Positions 1-6,097 of a stretch of DNA of 11,427 bases are shown here, piece by piece; positions within the stretch are counted from its first letter, which is position 1; each line of letters begins with the position of its first letter. Under the pieces are notes generated by a model, which saw only the letters and a list, made by a program, of their open reading frames with translations, made no database searches and had not been told where the DNA came from. Source of the DNA: an uncultured Coriobacteriaceae bacterium (lineage in GTDB: Bacteria; Actinomycetota; Coriobacteriia; Coriobacteriales; Eggerthellaceae); NCBI GenBank assembly GCA_902767025.1, contig CACXFZ010000048.1, positions 1 to 11,427 of the forward strand, given 5' to 3'. Made by a program: the position numbers and the translations under genes.

Positions 1-739
1 ACACGCCCAGCGGGTAGTACGGCAGCATGTTCTCGCGCATCCACTCGAACGACGCCTGCGGGGTCATGCCCCAGTTCGTCGAGCAGGTGCCCACGACCTC
101 GACGATCGTGTAGCCACGGCCCTCCATCTGGTACTGGAACGCCTTCTTGATGGCCTTCTTCGCCTTGCGCACTTCCTTCGGGTTGTCGCAGGTGACGCGC
201 TCGGCGTAGGCCACGCCGTCAAGCTCGCTTAGAAGCTCGCACACGCGGATGGGATAGCCGGTGTCCTGGGTGTCGCGCCCGTAAGGCGAGGTCTGCGTCA
301 CCTGGTGCGGCAGGCTCGTGGGGGCCATCTGGCCGCCCGTCATGCCGTAGATGGCGTTGTTGAAGAAGATCACGGTGATGTTCTCGCCGCGCGTGGCCGC
401 ATGCACGGTTTCGGCCATGCCGATGCTGGCCAGGTCGCCGTCGCCCTGGTAGCTGAACACCAGGTTCTCGGGCTTCACGCGCTTGACGGCCGTGGCGACC
501 GCCGGGGCTCGCCCATGCGCCGCCTCGATCATGTCGCACGAGAAGTAGTCGTAGGCCATGACCGAGCAGCCCACCGGCGCCACGCCCACGGCCTTGCCGC
601 CCATGTCCATTTCGTCCATGGCTTCGGCGACCAGGCGATGGACGATGCCGTGGGGGCAGCCCGGGCAATAGTGCATCTGCTTGTCGCTGATCGACGCGGG
701 ACGCGCGAACACGACCTTTTCTTCCGTTGCCTCTGCCAT
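1..739 (-). CDS. korB: 2-oxoacid:ferredoxin oxidoreductase, beta (TPP-binding) subunit, 3' end cut by window
   Basis: The beta subunit carries thiamine pyrophosphate and a [4Fe-4S] cluster. With the alpha subunit it converts a 2-oxo acid plus CoA to acyl-CoA, CO2 and reduced ferredoxin, or the reverse, in the cytoplasm. I translated 246 codons from ATG 739 to the window edge with no stop. The TPP signature is visible as GDGD at residues 99-102 and the NN pair at 127-128. Cys25 and Cys28 (in HYCPGCPHG), Cys58 and Cys219 lie where this family places its cluster ligands. The start follows the alpha-subunit stop by one base, with an AGGTGAG ribosome site inside the end of that gene, so the two are translationally coupled. 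Roughly the last 30 or so residues should lie outside the window. The substrate (2-oxoglutarate, branched-chain or aromatic 2-oxo acid) cannot be read from sequence; the kor name marks the family, and vor or a general oor-type name would fit equally. Confidence 0.92.
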   Translation of the reverse strand, partial: MAEATEEKVVFARPASISDKQMHYCPGCPHGIVHRLVAEAMDEMDMGGKAVGVAPVGCSVMAYDYFSCDMIEAAHGRAPAVATAVKRVKPENLVFSYQGDGDLASIGMAETVHAATRGENITVIFFNNAIYGMTGGQMAPTSLPHQVTQTSPYGRDTQDTGYPIRVCELLSELDGVAYAERVTCDNPKEVRKAKKAIKKAFQYQMEGRGYTIVEVVGTCSTNWGMTPQASFEWMRENMLPYYPLGV

Positions 740-740
740 G

Positions 741-1814
741 CTACTCACCTGCCTTCTGGTTCAAAGCGCGGATGGCTCCCAGCACCTCTGCAGGCGTGGG
801 CACGATGCCGCCCGTGCGTCCGAAGAACTCGACGGGGCGCTGGCCGGAAACGGCGAGGCGCACATCGTCGACCATCTGTCCCATGTTGAACTCCACGCTC
901 AAGTACGCGCGCGCCGTGGAAAGCGTTTCCTGCAGCGCGACCTCGGGGAACGGCCACAGCGTTATCGGGCGCAGCAGGCCCGCCTTGATGCCCTCTTCGC
1001 GCGCCTTGACCACCGCGCTGCGGGCGATGCGCGCCGCCGCGCCGAACGACACGAGCACGATCTCGGCGTCCTCGAGCAGGAAGCCCTCGCTTTGCTGCTC
1101 GGTCTTCTTGATCTGCTCGTAGCGCTCCCAGCGCGACAGGATGCTGCTCTCGAGCATCTCGGATTGCAGGAACAGCGAGTTGACCACGTTGTGCTCGCGT
1201 GCGTTCTCGTGGCCCACCGTGGCCCAGGGCTTGTCGGCGAATTCGGTCTTTTCCTCGGGCAGCTGCACGGGCTCCATCATCTGGCCCAGCAGGCCGTCGG
1301 CCAGCACCATCACCGGCGTGCGGTACTGGTCGGCCACGTCGAAGGCACGGTAGACCACGTCGGCCATCTCCTGCACCGTCGAGGGCGCGAACACCGGCAT
1401 GAAGAAGTCGCCGTGGCCCATCGCACGCGTGGCCTGCCAGTAGTCGGCTTGGCTGGGCTGGATCGAGCCCAGGCCCGGACCGCCGCGCTCGACGTTGATG
1501 ATCACGCCGGGCAGGTCGGCACCCGCCATGTACGAGATGCCCTCGGCCTTCAGCGAGATGCCCGGCGACGACGAGCTGGTCATCGCGCGCGCACCGGCGG
1601 CGGCTGCGCCGTAGAGCATGTTCACGGCGCTGATCTCGCTTTCCGCCTGCAGGAACGTGCCGCCGATCTTGGGCATCACCTTGCTCATGTAGGCGGCCAG
1701 TTCGGTTTGCGGGGTGATGGGATAGCCGAAGAAGAAGCGGCATCCCGCGCGCACGGCAGCGGCGGCCATCGCCTCGTTGCCCTTCATCAGCACCTTTTCG
1801 GTCTGCTCGGTCAT
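741..1814 (-). CDS. korA: 2-oxoacid:ferredoxin oxidoreductase, alpha subunit
   Basis: This 357-residue protein is the pyrimidine- and CoA-domain subunit that pairs with the TPP-binding beta subunit. The family motif GYPITPQTE is at residues 30-38, the conserved acidic stretch QAESE at 56-60, an SSSSPG turn at 80-85, and RGGPG at 110-114. Length and domain order match the bacterial form in which the gamma domain is a separate protein; no gamma domain is fused here. The frame is open further upstream, to 1889, but that would overlap the ferredoxin gene. The ATG at 1814 is preceded by a consensus GGAGGT, so I chose it. Only 11 bases separate it from the ferredoxin stop, and its own stop is one base before korB. 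Specificity is uncertain; the neighbouring acyl-CoA ligase leaves branched-chain 2-oxo acids possible. Confidence 0.93.
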   Translation of the reverse strand: MTEQTEKVLMKGNEAMAAAAVRAGCRFFFGYPITPQTELAAYMSKVMPKIGGTFLQAESEISAVNMLYGAAAAGARAMTSSSSPGISLKAEGISYMAGADLPGVIINVERGGPGLGSIQPSQADYWQATRAMGHGDFFMPVFAPSTVQEMADVVYRAFDVADQYRTPVMVLADGLLGQMMEPVQLPEEKTEFADKPWATVGHENAREHNVVNSLFLQSEMLESSILSRWERYEQIKKTEQQSEGFLLEDAEIVLVSFGAAARIARSAVVKAREEGIKAGLLRPITLWPFPEVALQETLSTARAYLSVEFNMGQMVDDVRLAVSGQRPVEFFGRTGGIVPTPAEVLGAIRALNQKAGE

Positions 1815-1820
1815 TGCCAC

Positions 1821-1826
1821 ACCTCC
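1821..1826 (-). promoter_or_regulatory. Ribosome binding site of korA
   Basis: A consensus GGAGGT sits six bases before ATG 1814 and shares a base with the TAG stop of the ferredoxin gene. It decides the korA start against the longer open frame that runs back to 1889, and it implies coupled translation of the two subunits. Confidence 0.8.
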
Positions 1827-2032
1827 TAGCGGTATACCGTGATGGCCATGTCGGGGCACATCGTGGCGCAGCTCGTGCATGCCGTGCATGCCGGCTGGTC
1901 GGTCAGATAGGCTGGGTGATATCCCTTGGCGTTGATACGGCTGGTATCAAGCGCGACGATATTCACCGGACAAGCATCCACGCACAGGCCGCAGCCCTTG
2001 CAGTAACGCTCGTCGACTTCGATTCTTGCCAT
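1826..2032 (-). CDS. korD: 2-oxoacid:ferredoxin oxidoreductase, ferredoxin-type delta subunit (2x[4Fe-4S])
   Basis: A 68-residue dicluster ferredoxin that passes electrons between the catalytic alpha/beta core and free ferredoxin. Two cysteine sets are complete: Cys11, 14, 17, 21 (YCKGCGLCVDACPVN) and Cys49, 52, 55, 59 (ACTACTSCATMCPD), each followed by the Pro typical of [4Fe-4S] ferredoxins. The start ATG 2032 has AAGGAA just upstream. A longer open frame to 2146 adds Arg- and Cys-rich sequence unlike a ferredoxin and was not used. It is the first gene of the oxidoreductase set; korA follows after 11 bases. The gene order delta-alpha-beta-(gamma) is common in anaerobes and supports the assignment. 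Confidence 0.92.
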   Translation of the reverse strand: MARIEVDERYCKGCGLCVDACPVNIVALDTSRINAKGYHPAYLTDQPACTACTSCATMCPDMAITVYR

Positions 2033-2091
2033 GGTTCCTTCTCTTTCGCTCTTCACGTCGCAGCACCCGTCCCATGCGCCCTTCAATCGAA

Positions 2092-2111
2092 AATCCGCCC
2101 TGCGGCGGATT
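2092..2111 (-). terminator. Stem-loop between the P-loop NTPase gene and korD
   Basis: A perfect 8-bp inverted repeat, AATCCGCC and GGCGGATT, surrounds a 4-base loop. On the minus strand it is followed by two more T residues and then CG, giving a short four-T run. It lies about 50 bases after the NTPase stop and 60 bases before korD, so it could be a weak terminator or an attenuator separating the two units. The T-run is too short to be sure. Confidence 0.45.
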
Positions 2112-2159
2112 GACGTCGAGGCTCGCATGCGCAGGCACATGCGCACTCCGCGCTGTCTG

Positions 2160-2903
2160 TCATGCTTCCCACGGAGTCGCTACGTATTCTTGCACCAGAT
2201 AGACACTATCGCACGCTAAAGTTTGCGAATCAACGCAATGTTGCAGCCGAATGGGCAAAGTTGTGCAGAGAATGGGGAGAGAAAGCTCCTTCGACACCTT
2301 TTCTGCAAATTCCCGGCCGTGCTCGATGGTCTCGAGCGAGGTGTCGCCCTTCAAATGGGCGTTGTTCACGATTGCGGTAGCCGTGCAATGCGACTGCGCC
2401 TCGATCTGCGGCAGGATGGCCGCCGCTTCGGCCGCATCGCGCGTTTGCTCGCGAAACGCGTTGACCACGTAGAGCATCGCATAGGGCCCTTCGTGCACCT
2501 GGTCGGCATACGACCCCAGTGCCGTGGCGCCAGCATCGTCGCCGCCCGCATCGACGATGACCGTGCGCCCGTTGCCCCGATGCGCCTGCGAGAGCTCGGT
2601 GCCGATGCGGCCCGACAGCATCGGCGCGTCCAGCGCCGTGCGCGCGAAGTGCGGGCTGAGCAGATCGACTCCCGCCTGCTCCAGGATCTGCGGGTAGTCG
2701 CTGGAGCGGAAGTAGGGGTTCACCACGTCCAGGTCGACCAGGCACACGTCGCGGCCCAACGCAGACAGGTCCGTCGCCAGGTTCAGGCAGAACGTGGTCT
2801 TTCCCACCCCGTAGTGGCCGCATACGACGATGACGTGCGGAAGCTGCTGCAGCGCCTCCGGCAGGTTCGTCGTGCGGGTTTCTTTCGTTTCCTGTTCTTG
2901 CAT
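2160..2903 (-). CDS. ParA/MinD-like P-loop NTPase of unknown role
   Basis: A 247-residue soluble nucleotide-binding protein. The Walker A motif GHYGVGKTT is at residues 29-37, in the plain GxxGxGKT form rather than the deviant KGGxGKT of ParA/MinD. LVDLDVVNPYFRS at 55-67 resembles switch I of SIMIBI-class NTPases, VIVDAGGDDAG at 115-125 is a Walker B-like segment, and VNN at 179-181 falls where these folds contact the base. No membrane segment, metal-binding motif or extra domain is seen. The start ATG 2903 has AAAGGA upstream; an in-frame ATG at 2945 has no ribosome site. It lies upstream of the oxidoreductase genes on the same strand, 127 bases from korD, and is divergent from the HAD gene. 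A role in cofactor insertion or assembly of the oxidoreductase is possible but is only inference from position. Confidence 0.8.
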   Translation of the reverse strand: MQEQETKETRTTNLPEALQQLPHVIVVCGHYGVGKTTFCLNLATDLSALGRDVCLVDLDVVNPYFRSSDYPQILEQAGVDLLSPHFARTALDAPMLSGRIGTELSQAHRGNGRTVIVDAGGDDAGATALGSYADQVHEGPYAMLYVVNAFREQTRDAAEAAAILPQIEAQSHCTATAIVNNAHLKGDTSLETIEHGREFAEKVSKELSLPILCTTLPIRLQHCVDSQTLACDSVYLVQEYVATPWEA

Positions 2904-3027
2904 GCTTGTCCTTTGCTTGTCTTCGCATCTTTCTTTCGCTGCCATAGTAGCAGCGAGCGCGCATGCGTTCGGATAGAATACACACAACGTCAACCACCTG
3001 AGCCCGAACGCGAGCAGAGGACAAGCG
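2904..3027. promoter_or_regulatory. Divergent intergenic region with matched ribosome binding sites
   Basis: These 124 bases separate two divergent genes and must hold a start signal for at least one. On the plus strand TAGAAT at 2974-2979 is a fair -10 box, but no -35 box is visible at the right distance. On the minus strand TGCTACTAT (2952-2944) looks like an extended -10, also without a good -35. Both ends carry nearly the same 12-base leader, ending AGGACAAGC next to the start codon: 2904-2915 on the minus strand and 3015-3026 on the plus strand, 11 of 12 identical. The region is otherwise unremarkable. Promoter placement is tentative. Confidence 0.4.
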
Positions 3028-3495
3028 ATGATCGCCATCGAGATACCCGGTCGCCCGACCATGCGCATAGAGCACGTGCTGCTCGACTTCAACGGCACCA
3101 TCGCCGTCGATGGCACGGTCCCCGGGCAGACGGCCGCCCTGATACGCCAGCTGGCGGAGTCGGTGCACGTCGCGGTGCTCACGGCCGACACCTACGGCAC
3201 GGCCCGCGCGCAATGCGCCGAGCTGGGCGTGGAGGTCGTCACCTTCCCGCGCGAGGGGGCGGCGGCATTCAAGCAGGACTTCGCGCGGCAGCTGGCAGGC
3301 GGCATCGCCTGTTTGGGAAACGGGTTCAACGACATCGGCATGTTCGAGCACGCAGACCTGCCCATAGCCGTGCTCGATGCCGAGGGGATGTGCGCCGCCC
3401 TGATCCCCCATGCCCTGATCGTGGCCCGGTCGATGGACGAGGGGCTGCAGCTGCTGCTTCGCCCCGACCGGATCAAGGCGACGCTGCGCAGCTAG
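3028..3495 (+). CDS. Small HAD-family protein, soluble P-type-ATPase-like (COG4087 type)
   Basis: A 155-residue HAD-fold protein resembling the catalytic phosphorylation domain of P-type ATPases without any membrane part. Motif I is DFNGT at residues 20-24, with the nucleophile Asp20; the usual second Asp of DxDGT phosphatases is Asn22. Motif II Thr52 is in LTADT, Lys82 is the likely motif III lysine, and GNGFND at 97-102 is motif IV. The opening MIAIEIPG and the ending RIKATLRS are typical of this small family. Start ATG 3028 is favoured by AGAGGA six bases upstream over ATG 3061. The family's substrate is not established as far as I know. It stands alone between the divergent NTPase gene and a hairpin plus T-run, so it may be a single-gene transcript. 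Confidence 0.85.
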   Translation: MIAIEIPGRPTMRIEHVLLDFNGTIAVDGTVPGQTAALIRQLAESVHVAVLTADTYGTARAQCAELGVEVVTFPREGAAAFKQDFARQLAGGIACLGNGFNDIGMFEHADLPIAVLDAEGMCAALIPHALIVARSMDEGLQLLLRPDRIKATLRS

Positions 3496-3514
3496 GATGA
3501 CCGGCCGGTTGCGG

Positions 3515-3540
3515 CGTGCTTTTGCCAAGCGTGGTTTTTT
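3515..3540 (+). terminator. Candidate intrinsic terminator after the HAD gene
   Basis: CGTGCTT (3515-3521) pairs with AAGCGTG (3527-3533), with two G-U pairs and a five-base loop, and is followed by six T residues at 3535-3540. It lies 20 bases after the HAD stop. The stem is modest but the T-run is the best in the window, so I read it as the end of the HAD transcript. Confidence 0.55.
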
Positions 3541-3552
3541 GCCCGTGCGCAC

Positions 3553-3590
3553 TATCGCAGACTAAAGCATTGGTGTAGGATGCTGCGATA
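3553..3590. promoter_or_regulatory. Inverted repeat upstream of the XRE-cupin gene, candidate operator
   Basis: TATCGCAG at 3553-3560 and CTGCGATA at 3583-3590 form a perfect 8-bp inverted repeat with 22 bases between arms, about three helical turns centre to centre. It ends 28 bases before the XRE-cupin start codon, the usual place for an autoregulated operator. No convincing -35/-10 pair is visible here; TAGGAT at 3576-3581 inside the repeat is a weak -10 candidate. Binding by the adjacent regulator is inference. Confidence 0.45.
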
Positions 3591-3618
3591 AGCGAACCAC
3601 CGAAGACAGAAGGCGAAG

Positions 3619-4215
3619 ATGGAAGCAAACACCAAAGAAGCCGTGGCACGCATAGCAGCCTTGCGCGAGGACATGGACATCTCGATCGAGCACATGGCGC
3701 AGGCCACCGGCCGCACGCCGGAAGAGTACCGGGCCCAGGAGCTGGGCGAGGCGGACGTGAGCTTCACGTTCCTGTCCAAGTGCGCCGACGCGCTGGGCGT
3801 GGACGTCATCGAGATCCTGACCGGCGAAAACCCCCATCTGGCCGGCTATTCGCTGGTGCGCGCCGACGAGGGCCTGTCCATCAAGCGCCGCGAAGGGTTC
3901 GAGTACCAGCACAAGGCCCCGCGCCTGAAGAACCGCCTGTGCGAGGTGTTCCTGGTCACGGCCCCCTACCTGGAAGAGGAGCAGGACCAGCCCATCCACC
4001 TGTCGTACCACGAAGGCCAGGAATTCGACTACATCATAAGCGGCAAGATGCGCTTCCGCTTCGAAGACCACATCGAAGAGCTGGGAGCCGGCGACACGCT
4101 GCTCTACGACTCGGGCCGCGGCCATGGCATGATCGCGATCGACGGCGAGCCGTGCACGTTCATCGCCCTGGTGATGAAGCCGCGCGAGGCGAACGACGGG
4201 GAATCGATTATCTAG
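3619..4215 (+). CDS. XRE-family regulator with C-terminal cupin domain
   Basis: A 198-residue DNA-binding protein. Residues about 8-70 form an XRE helix-turn-helix domain, including AALREDMDISIEHMAQATG and the closing helix CADALGVDVIEILTG. Residues about 108-190 form a cupin barrel: HEGQEFDYIISG at 131-142 is motif 1, and GDTLLYDSGRGHG at 158-170 is motif 2, with His131, Glu135 and His169 as possible metal or ligand contacts. Such proteins usually regulate an adjacent metabolic gene in response to a small molecule bound by the cupin. The start ATG 3619 has GAAGGCG upstream. The acyl-CoA ligase follows 87 bases downstream on the same strand, which makes that gene and the divergent oxidoreductase its likely targets. 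The inverted repeat at 3553-3590 is a candidate binding site. Whether it represses or activates cannot be told. Confidence 0.9.
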   Translation: MEANTKEAVARIAALREDMDISIEHMAQATGRTPEEYRAQELGEADVSFTFLSKCADALGVDVIEILTGENPHLAGYSLVRADEGLSIKRREGFEYQHKAPRLKNRLCEVFLVTAPYLEEEQDQPIHLSYHEGQEFDYIISGKMRFRFEDHIEELGAGDTLLYDSGRGHGMIAIDGEPCTFIALVMKPREANDGESII

Positions 4216-4248
4216 GCGCCCTTCCCCCTTGCTCTTGGAAGGGGCGCC
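4215..4248 (+). promoter_or_regulatory. Strong stem-loop between regulator and acyl-CoA ligase genes
   Basis: GGCGCCCTTCC (4215-4225) pairs with GGAAGGGGCGCC (4237-4248) with one bulged G and an 11-base loop. It begins on the last base of the regulator stop codon. No T-run follows, so it is not a standard intrinsic terminator; it may be a processing site or partial attenuator that sets different levels of the two genes. The remaining bases to 4302 show only a weak purine-rich ribosome site, GAAAGAA, and no clear promoter. Confidence 0.5.
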
Positions 4249-4302
4249 GCCATCACTTCCCTGCCCATCCGCAGCGCTGCTGCCCGCCTCGAAAGAACAA
4301 CC

Positions 4303-6084
4303 ATGAGAAACATCAACGAACGGTTCGTGGAAGAACGCTACGCCGAGAACAACACCCTCGAGTACTTCCGCGCACGATACGACGACACCTACAACTTCGG
4401 CTACGACATCGTCGACGACATCGCACTTGCCGAGCCCGACCGCCCCGCGCTGATCTGGTGCAACCCCGAAGGCGAGGAGCACCTGTTTTCCTTCGGCGAC
4501 ATCAAGCGCTGGTCGGACAAGACCGCCAACATGCTGAAAGCCCACGGTATCGGCCGCGGCGACATGGTGATGGTCATCGTGCGCAGGCACTACCAGTTCT
4601 GGTTCATCGCCACGGCCCTGCACAAGCTGGGCGCCTGCATGGTGCCTGCCACGTTCATGCTCAAGGAGCACGACCTGGACTACCGGCTGAACTCGGCCCA
4701 GATCAAGGCCGTCATCTGCACCGACGTGGGCGACATCGCCGACGTGTGCGATGCGGTAGCGGGCACCTGCCCCACGCTCGAGACGAAGATCATCGTCGGC
4801 GGCGCCGGCGGCGGACTTGCCGTCGACCAGGCCGGCGAGCGCGGCTGGGGCGCAGCCCTGTCGGGCGAAGAGGGCGTGTGCGCCGTGACGGTGGAGCGCG
4901 AGGGCTGGGTCGATTTCAACAGCGAGGTGCGCGCGGCTTCCGACGATTTCGAGCGCGTGCCCACCAGCGCGAGCGAACCGCTGCTGATGTACTTTTCCAG
5001 CGGCACGAGCGGCAACCCGAAGATGGTGCTGCACGACTCGGGCTATTCGATCGCCCACACCGTCACCGCCAAGCACTGGCACAACGTCCGCAGCGACGGC
5101 GGCGTGCACTTCACGATCGCCGACACCGGCTGGGGCAAGGCCGTGTGGGGCAAGTACTACGGCCAGTGGATCATGGAAGCATGCGTGCTCGCCTACGACT
5201 TCGACCGCTTCAATGCCGACGAGCTGCTGGGGCTGATCGCGCGCTACGGCGTGACCACGCTGTGCTGCCCTCCCACGATGTACCGCATGTTCACCGAAGC
5301 CGACTTGGACGCCTACGACCTGAGCAGTCTGGAATACTGCACGACGGCCGGCGAGGCGCTCAACCCCGACCTGTTCGACTTCTGGCGCGCCAAGGTGGGG
5401 TTGACCATCTACGAGGGGTTCGGCCAGACCGAAACCCCGCTGACCATCGCGAACCTTGCCGGCAGCACGCCGCGTCCCGGCAGCATGGGCAAACCGGTCC
5501 CCCAGTACGAACTGCAGATCCAACGAAGCGACGGCAGCCCGTGCGACCCCGGCGAGACGGGCGAGATCTGCTTCAAGATGGACGACGACACCCATGGCAT
5601 CATGAAGTGCTACTACCAGAACCCGGAAAAGACGGCCGAGGCCGTGCATGACGGGTGGTACCACACCGGCGACACCGCCTGGATGGACGAGGACGGCTAC
5701 CTGTGGTACGTCGGGCGCAACGACGACGTCATCAAGTCCTCGGGATACCGCATCGGCCCGTTCGAGATCGAAAGCGTGCTGCTCGAGCACGACGCCGTGC
5801 GCGAATGCGCCGTCACCGGCGTGCCCGACCCCCTGCGCGGTTTCGCCGTGAAGGCCACCATCGTGCTGGCCCAGGGCTTCGAGGGCAGCGACGAGCTCAC
5901 CGCCGAGCTGCAGCGCTGGGTGAAGTCGCAGACTGCACCGTACAAGTACCCGCGCATCGTCGATTACGTCGACGAGCTGCCCAAGACCGTCAACGGAAAG
6001 ATCAGGCGCGTGGCCATCCGCAAGAAGGACGAGGAAGCGCTCGACCTTCCCAAGGAACACGACAAGAAAGACGGGCTCGTCTAA
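4303..6084 (+). CDS. AMP-forming acyl-CoA ligase, medium/branched-chain (MACS-like) type
   Basis: A 593-residue ANL-superfamily enzyme that activates a carboxylic acid with ATP through an acyl-AMP and transfers it to CoA. All core motifs are present: the phosphate loop YFSSGTSGNPK at residues 230-240, YEGFGQTE at 370-377, YHTGD at 453-457, the hinge GRNDDVIKSSGYRIGP at 471-486, and the C-terminal PKTVNGKIRR with the adenylation lysine Lys566. The stretch DTGWGKAVWGKYYGQW at 274-289 and the N-terminal FGYDIVDD resemble MACS enzymes, including archaeal ones that prefer 2-methylbutyrate-like acids, rather than acetyl-CoA synthetases. The substrate is therefore probably a short branched or medium-chain acid, perhaps aromatic; this is inference. 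The N-terminal start has a weak ribosome site but no better start is in frame. It follows the XRE-cupin gene, suggesting shared control. Lys566 is the position at which related enzymes are inactivated by acetylation. Confidence 0.92.
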   Translation: MRNINERFVEERYAENNTLEYFRARYDDTYNFGYDIVDDIALAEPDRPALIWCNPEGEEHLFSFGDIKRWSDKTANMLKAHGIGRGDMVMVIVRRHYQFWFIATALHKLGACMVPATFMLKEHDLDYRLNSAQIKAVICTDVGDIADVCDAVAGTCPTLETKIIVGGAGGGLAVDQAGERGWGAALSGEEGVCAVTVEREGWVDFNSEVRAASDDFERVPTSASEPLLMYFSSGTSGNPKMVLHDSGYSIAHTVTAKHWHNVRSDGGVHFTIADTGWGKAVWGKYYGQWIMEACVLAYDFDRFNADELLGLIARYGVTTLCCPPTMYRMFTEADLDAYDLSSLEYCTTAGEALNPDLFDFWRAKVGLTIYEGFGQTETPLTIANLAGSTPRPGSMGKPVPQYELQIQRSDGSPCDPGETGEICFKMDDDTHGIMKCYYQNPEKTAEAVHDGWYHTGDTAWMDEDGYLWYVGRNDDVIKSSGYRIGPFEIESVLLEHDAVRECAVTGVPDPLRGFAVKATIVLAQGFEGSDELTAELQRWVKSQTAPYKYPRIVDYVDELPKTVNGKIRRVAIRKKDEEALDLPKEHDKKDGLV

Positions 6085-6094
6085 GGGCCCGTCT
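6069..6094. terminator. Stem-loop at the convergent gene ends
   Basis: AGACGGGC (6069-6076) pairs exactly with GCCCGTCT (6087-6094) around a 10-base loop. It spans the ligase stop codon in a gap of only 13 bases between convergent genes. On the minus strand it is followed by TTTCTTGT, which would suit termination of the TPR gene, but the stem lies past that stop and inside the ligase end. On the plus strand no T-run follows. A weak shared terminator is likely. Confidence 0.4.
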
Positions 6095-6097
6095 GGG

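Noticed and set aside
1815..1889. N-terminal extension of korA to an ATG at 1889
   Set aside because: It would overlap most of the end of the ferredoxin gene and lacks family similarity; GGAGGT before ATG 1814 gives a better start.
2122..2145. Repeated CATGCGCA-like words upstream of korD
   Set aside because: Only two short GC-rich copies without regular spacing or a promoter beside them; likely compositional.
2033..2146. N-terminal extension of the ferredoxin subunit to 2146
   Set aside because: The added residues are Arg-rich and unlike a ferredoxin N terminus, and they read through the stem-loop at 2092-2111. ATG 2032 has a ribosome site.
3780..5651. A 623-codon plus-strand frame overlapping the regulator and ligase genes
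   Set aside because: Arg-rich out-of-frame reading of both real genes, crossing their boundary, with no motif. The real frames carry all cupin and ANL motifs.
6073..6094. Imperfect direct repeat GGGCTCGTCT and GGGCCCGTCT at the end of the ligase gene
   Set aside because: Short, and better explained as part of the stem-loop at 6069-6094; no sign of an insertion target duplication.
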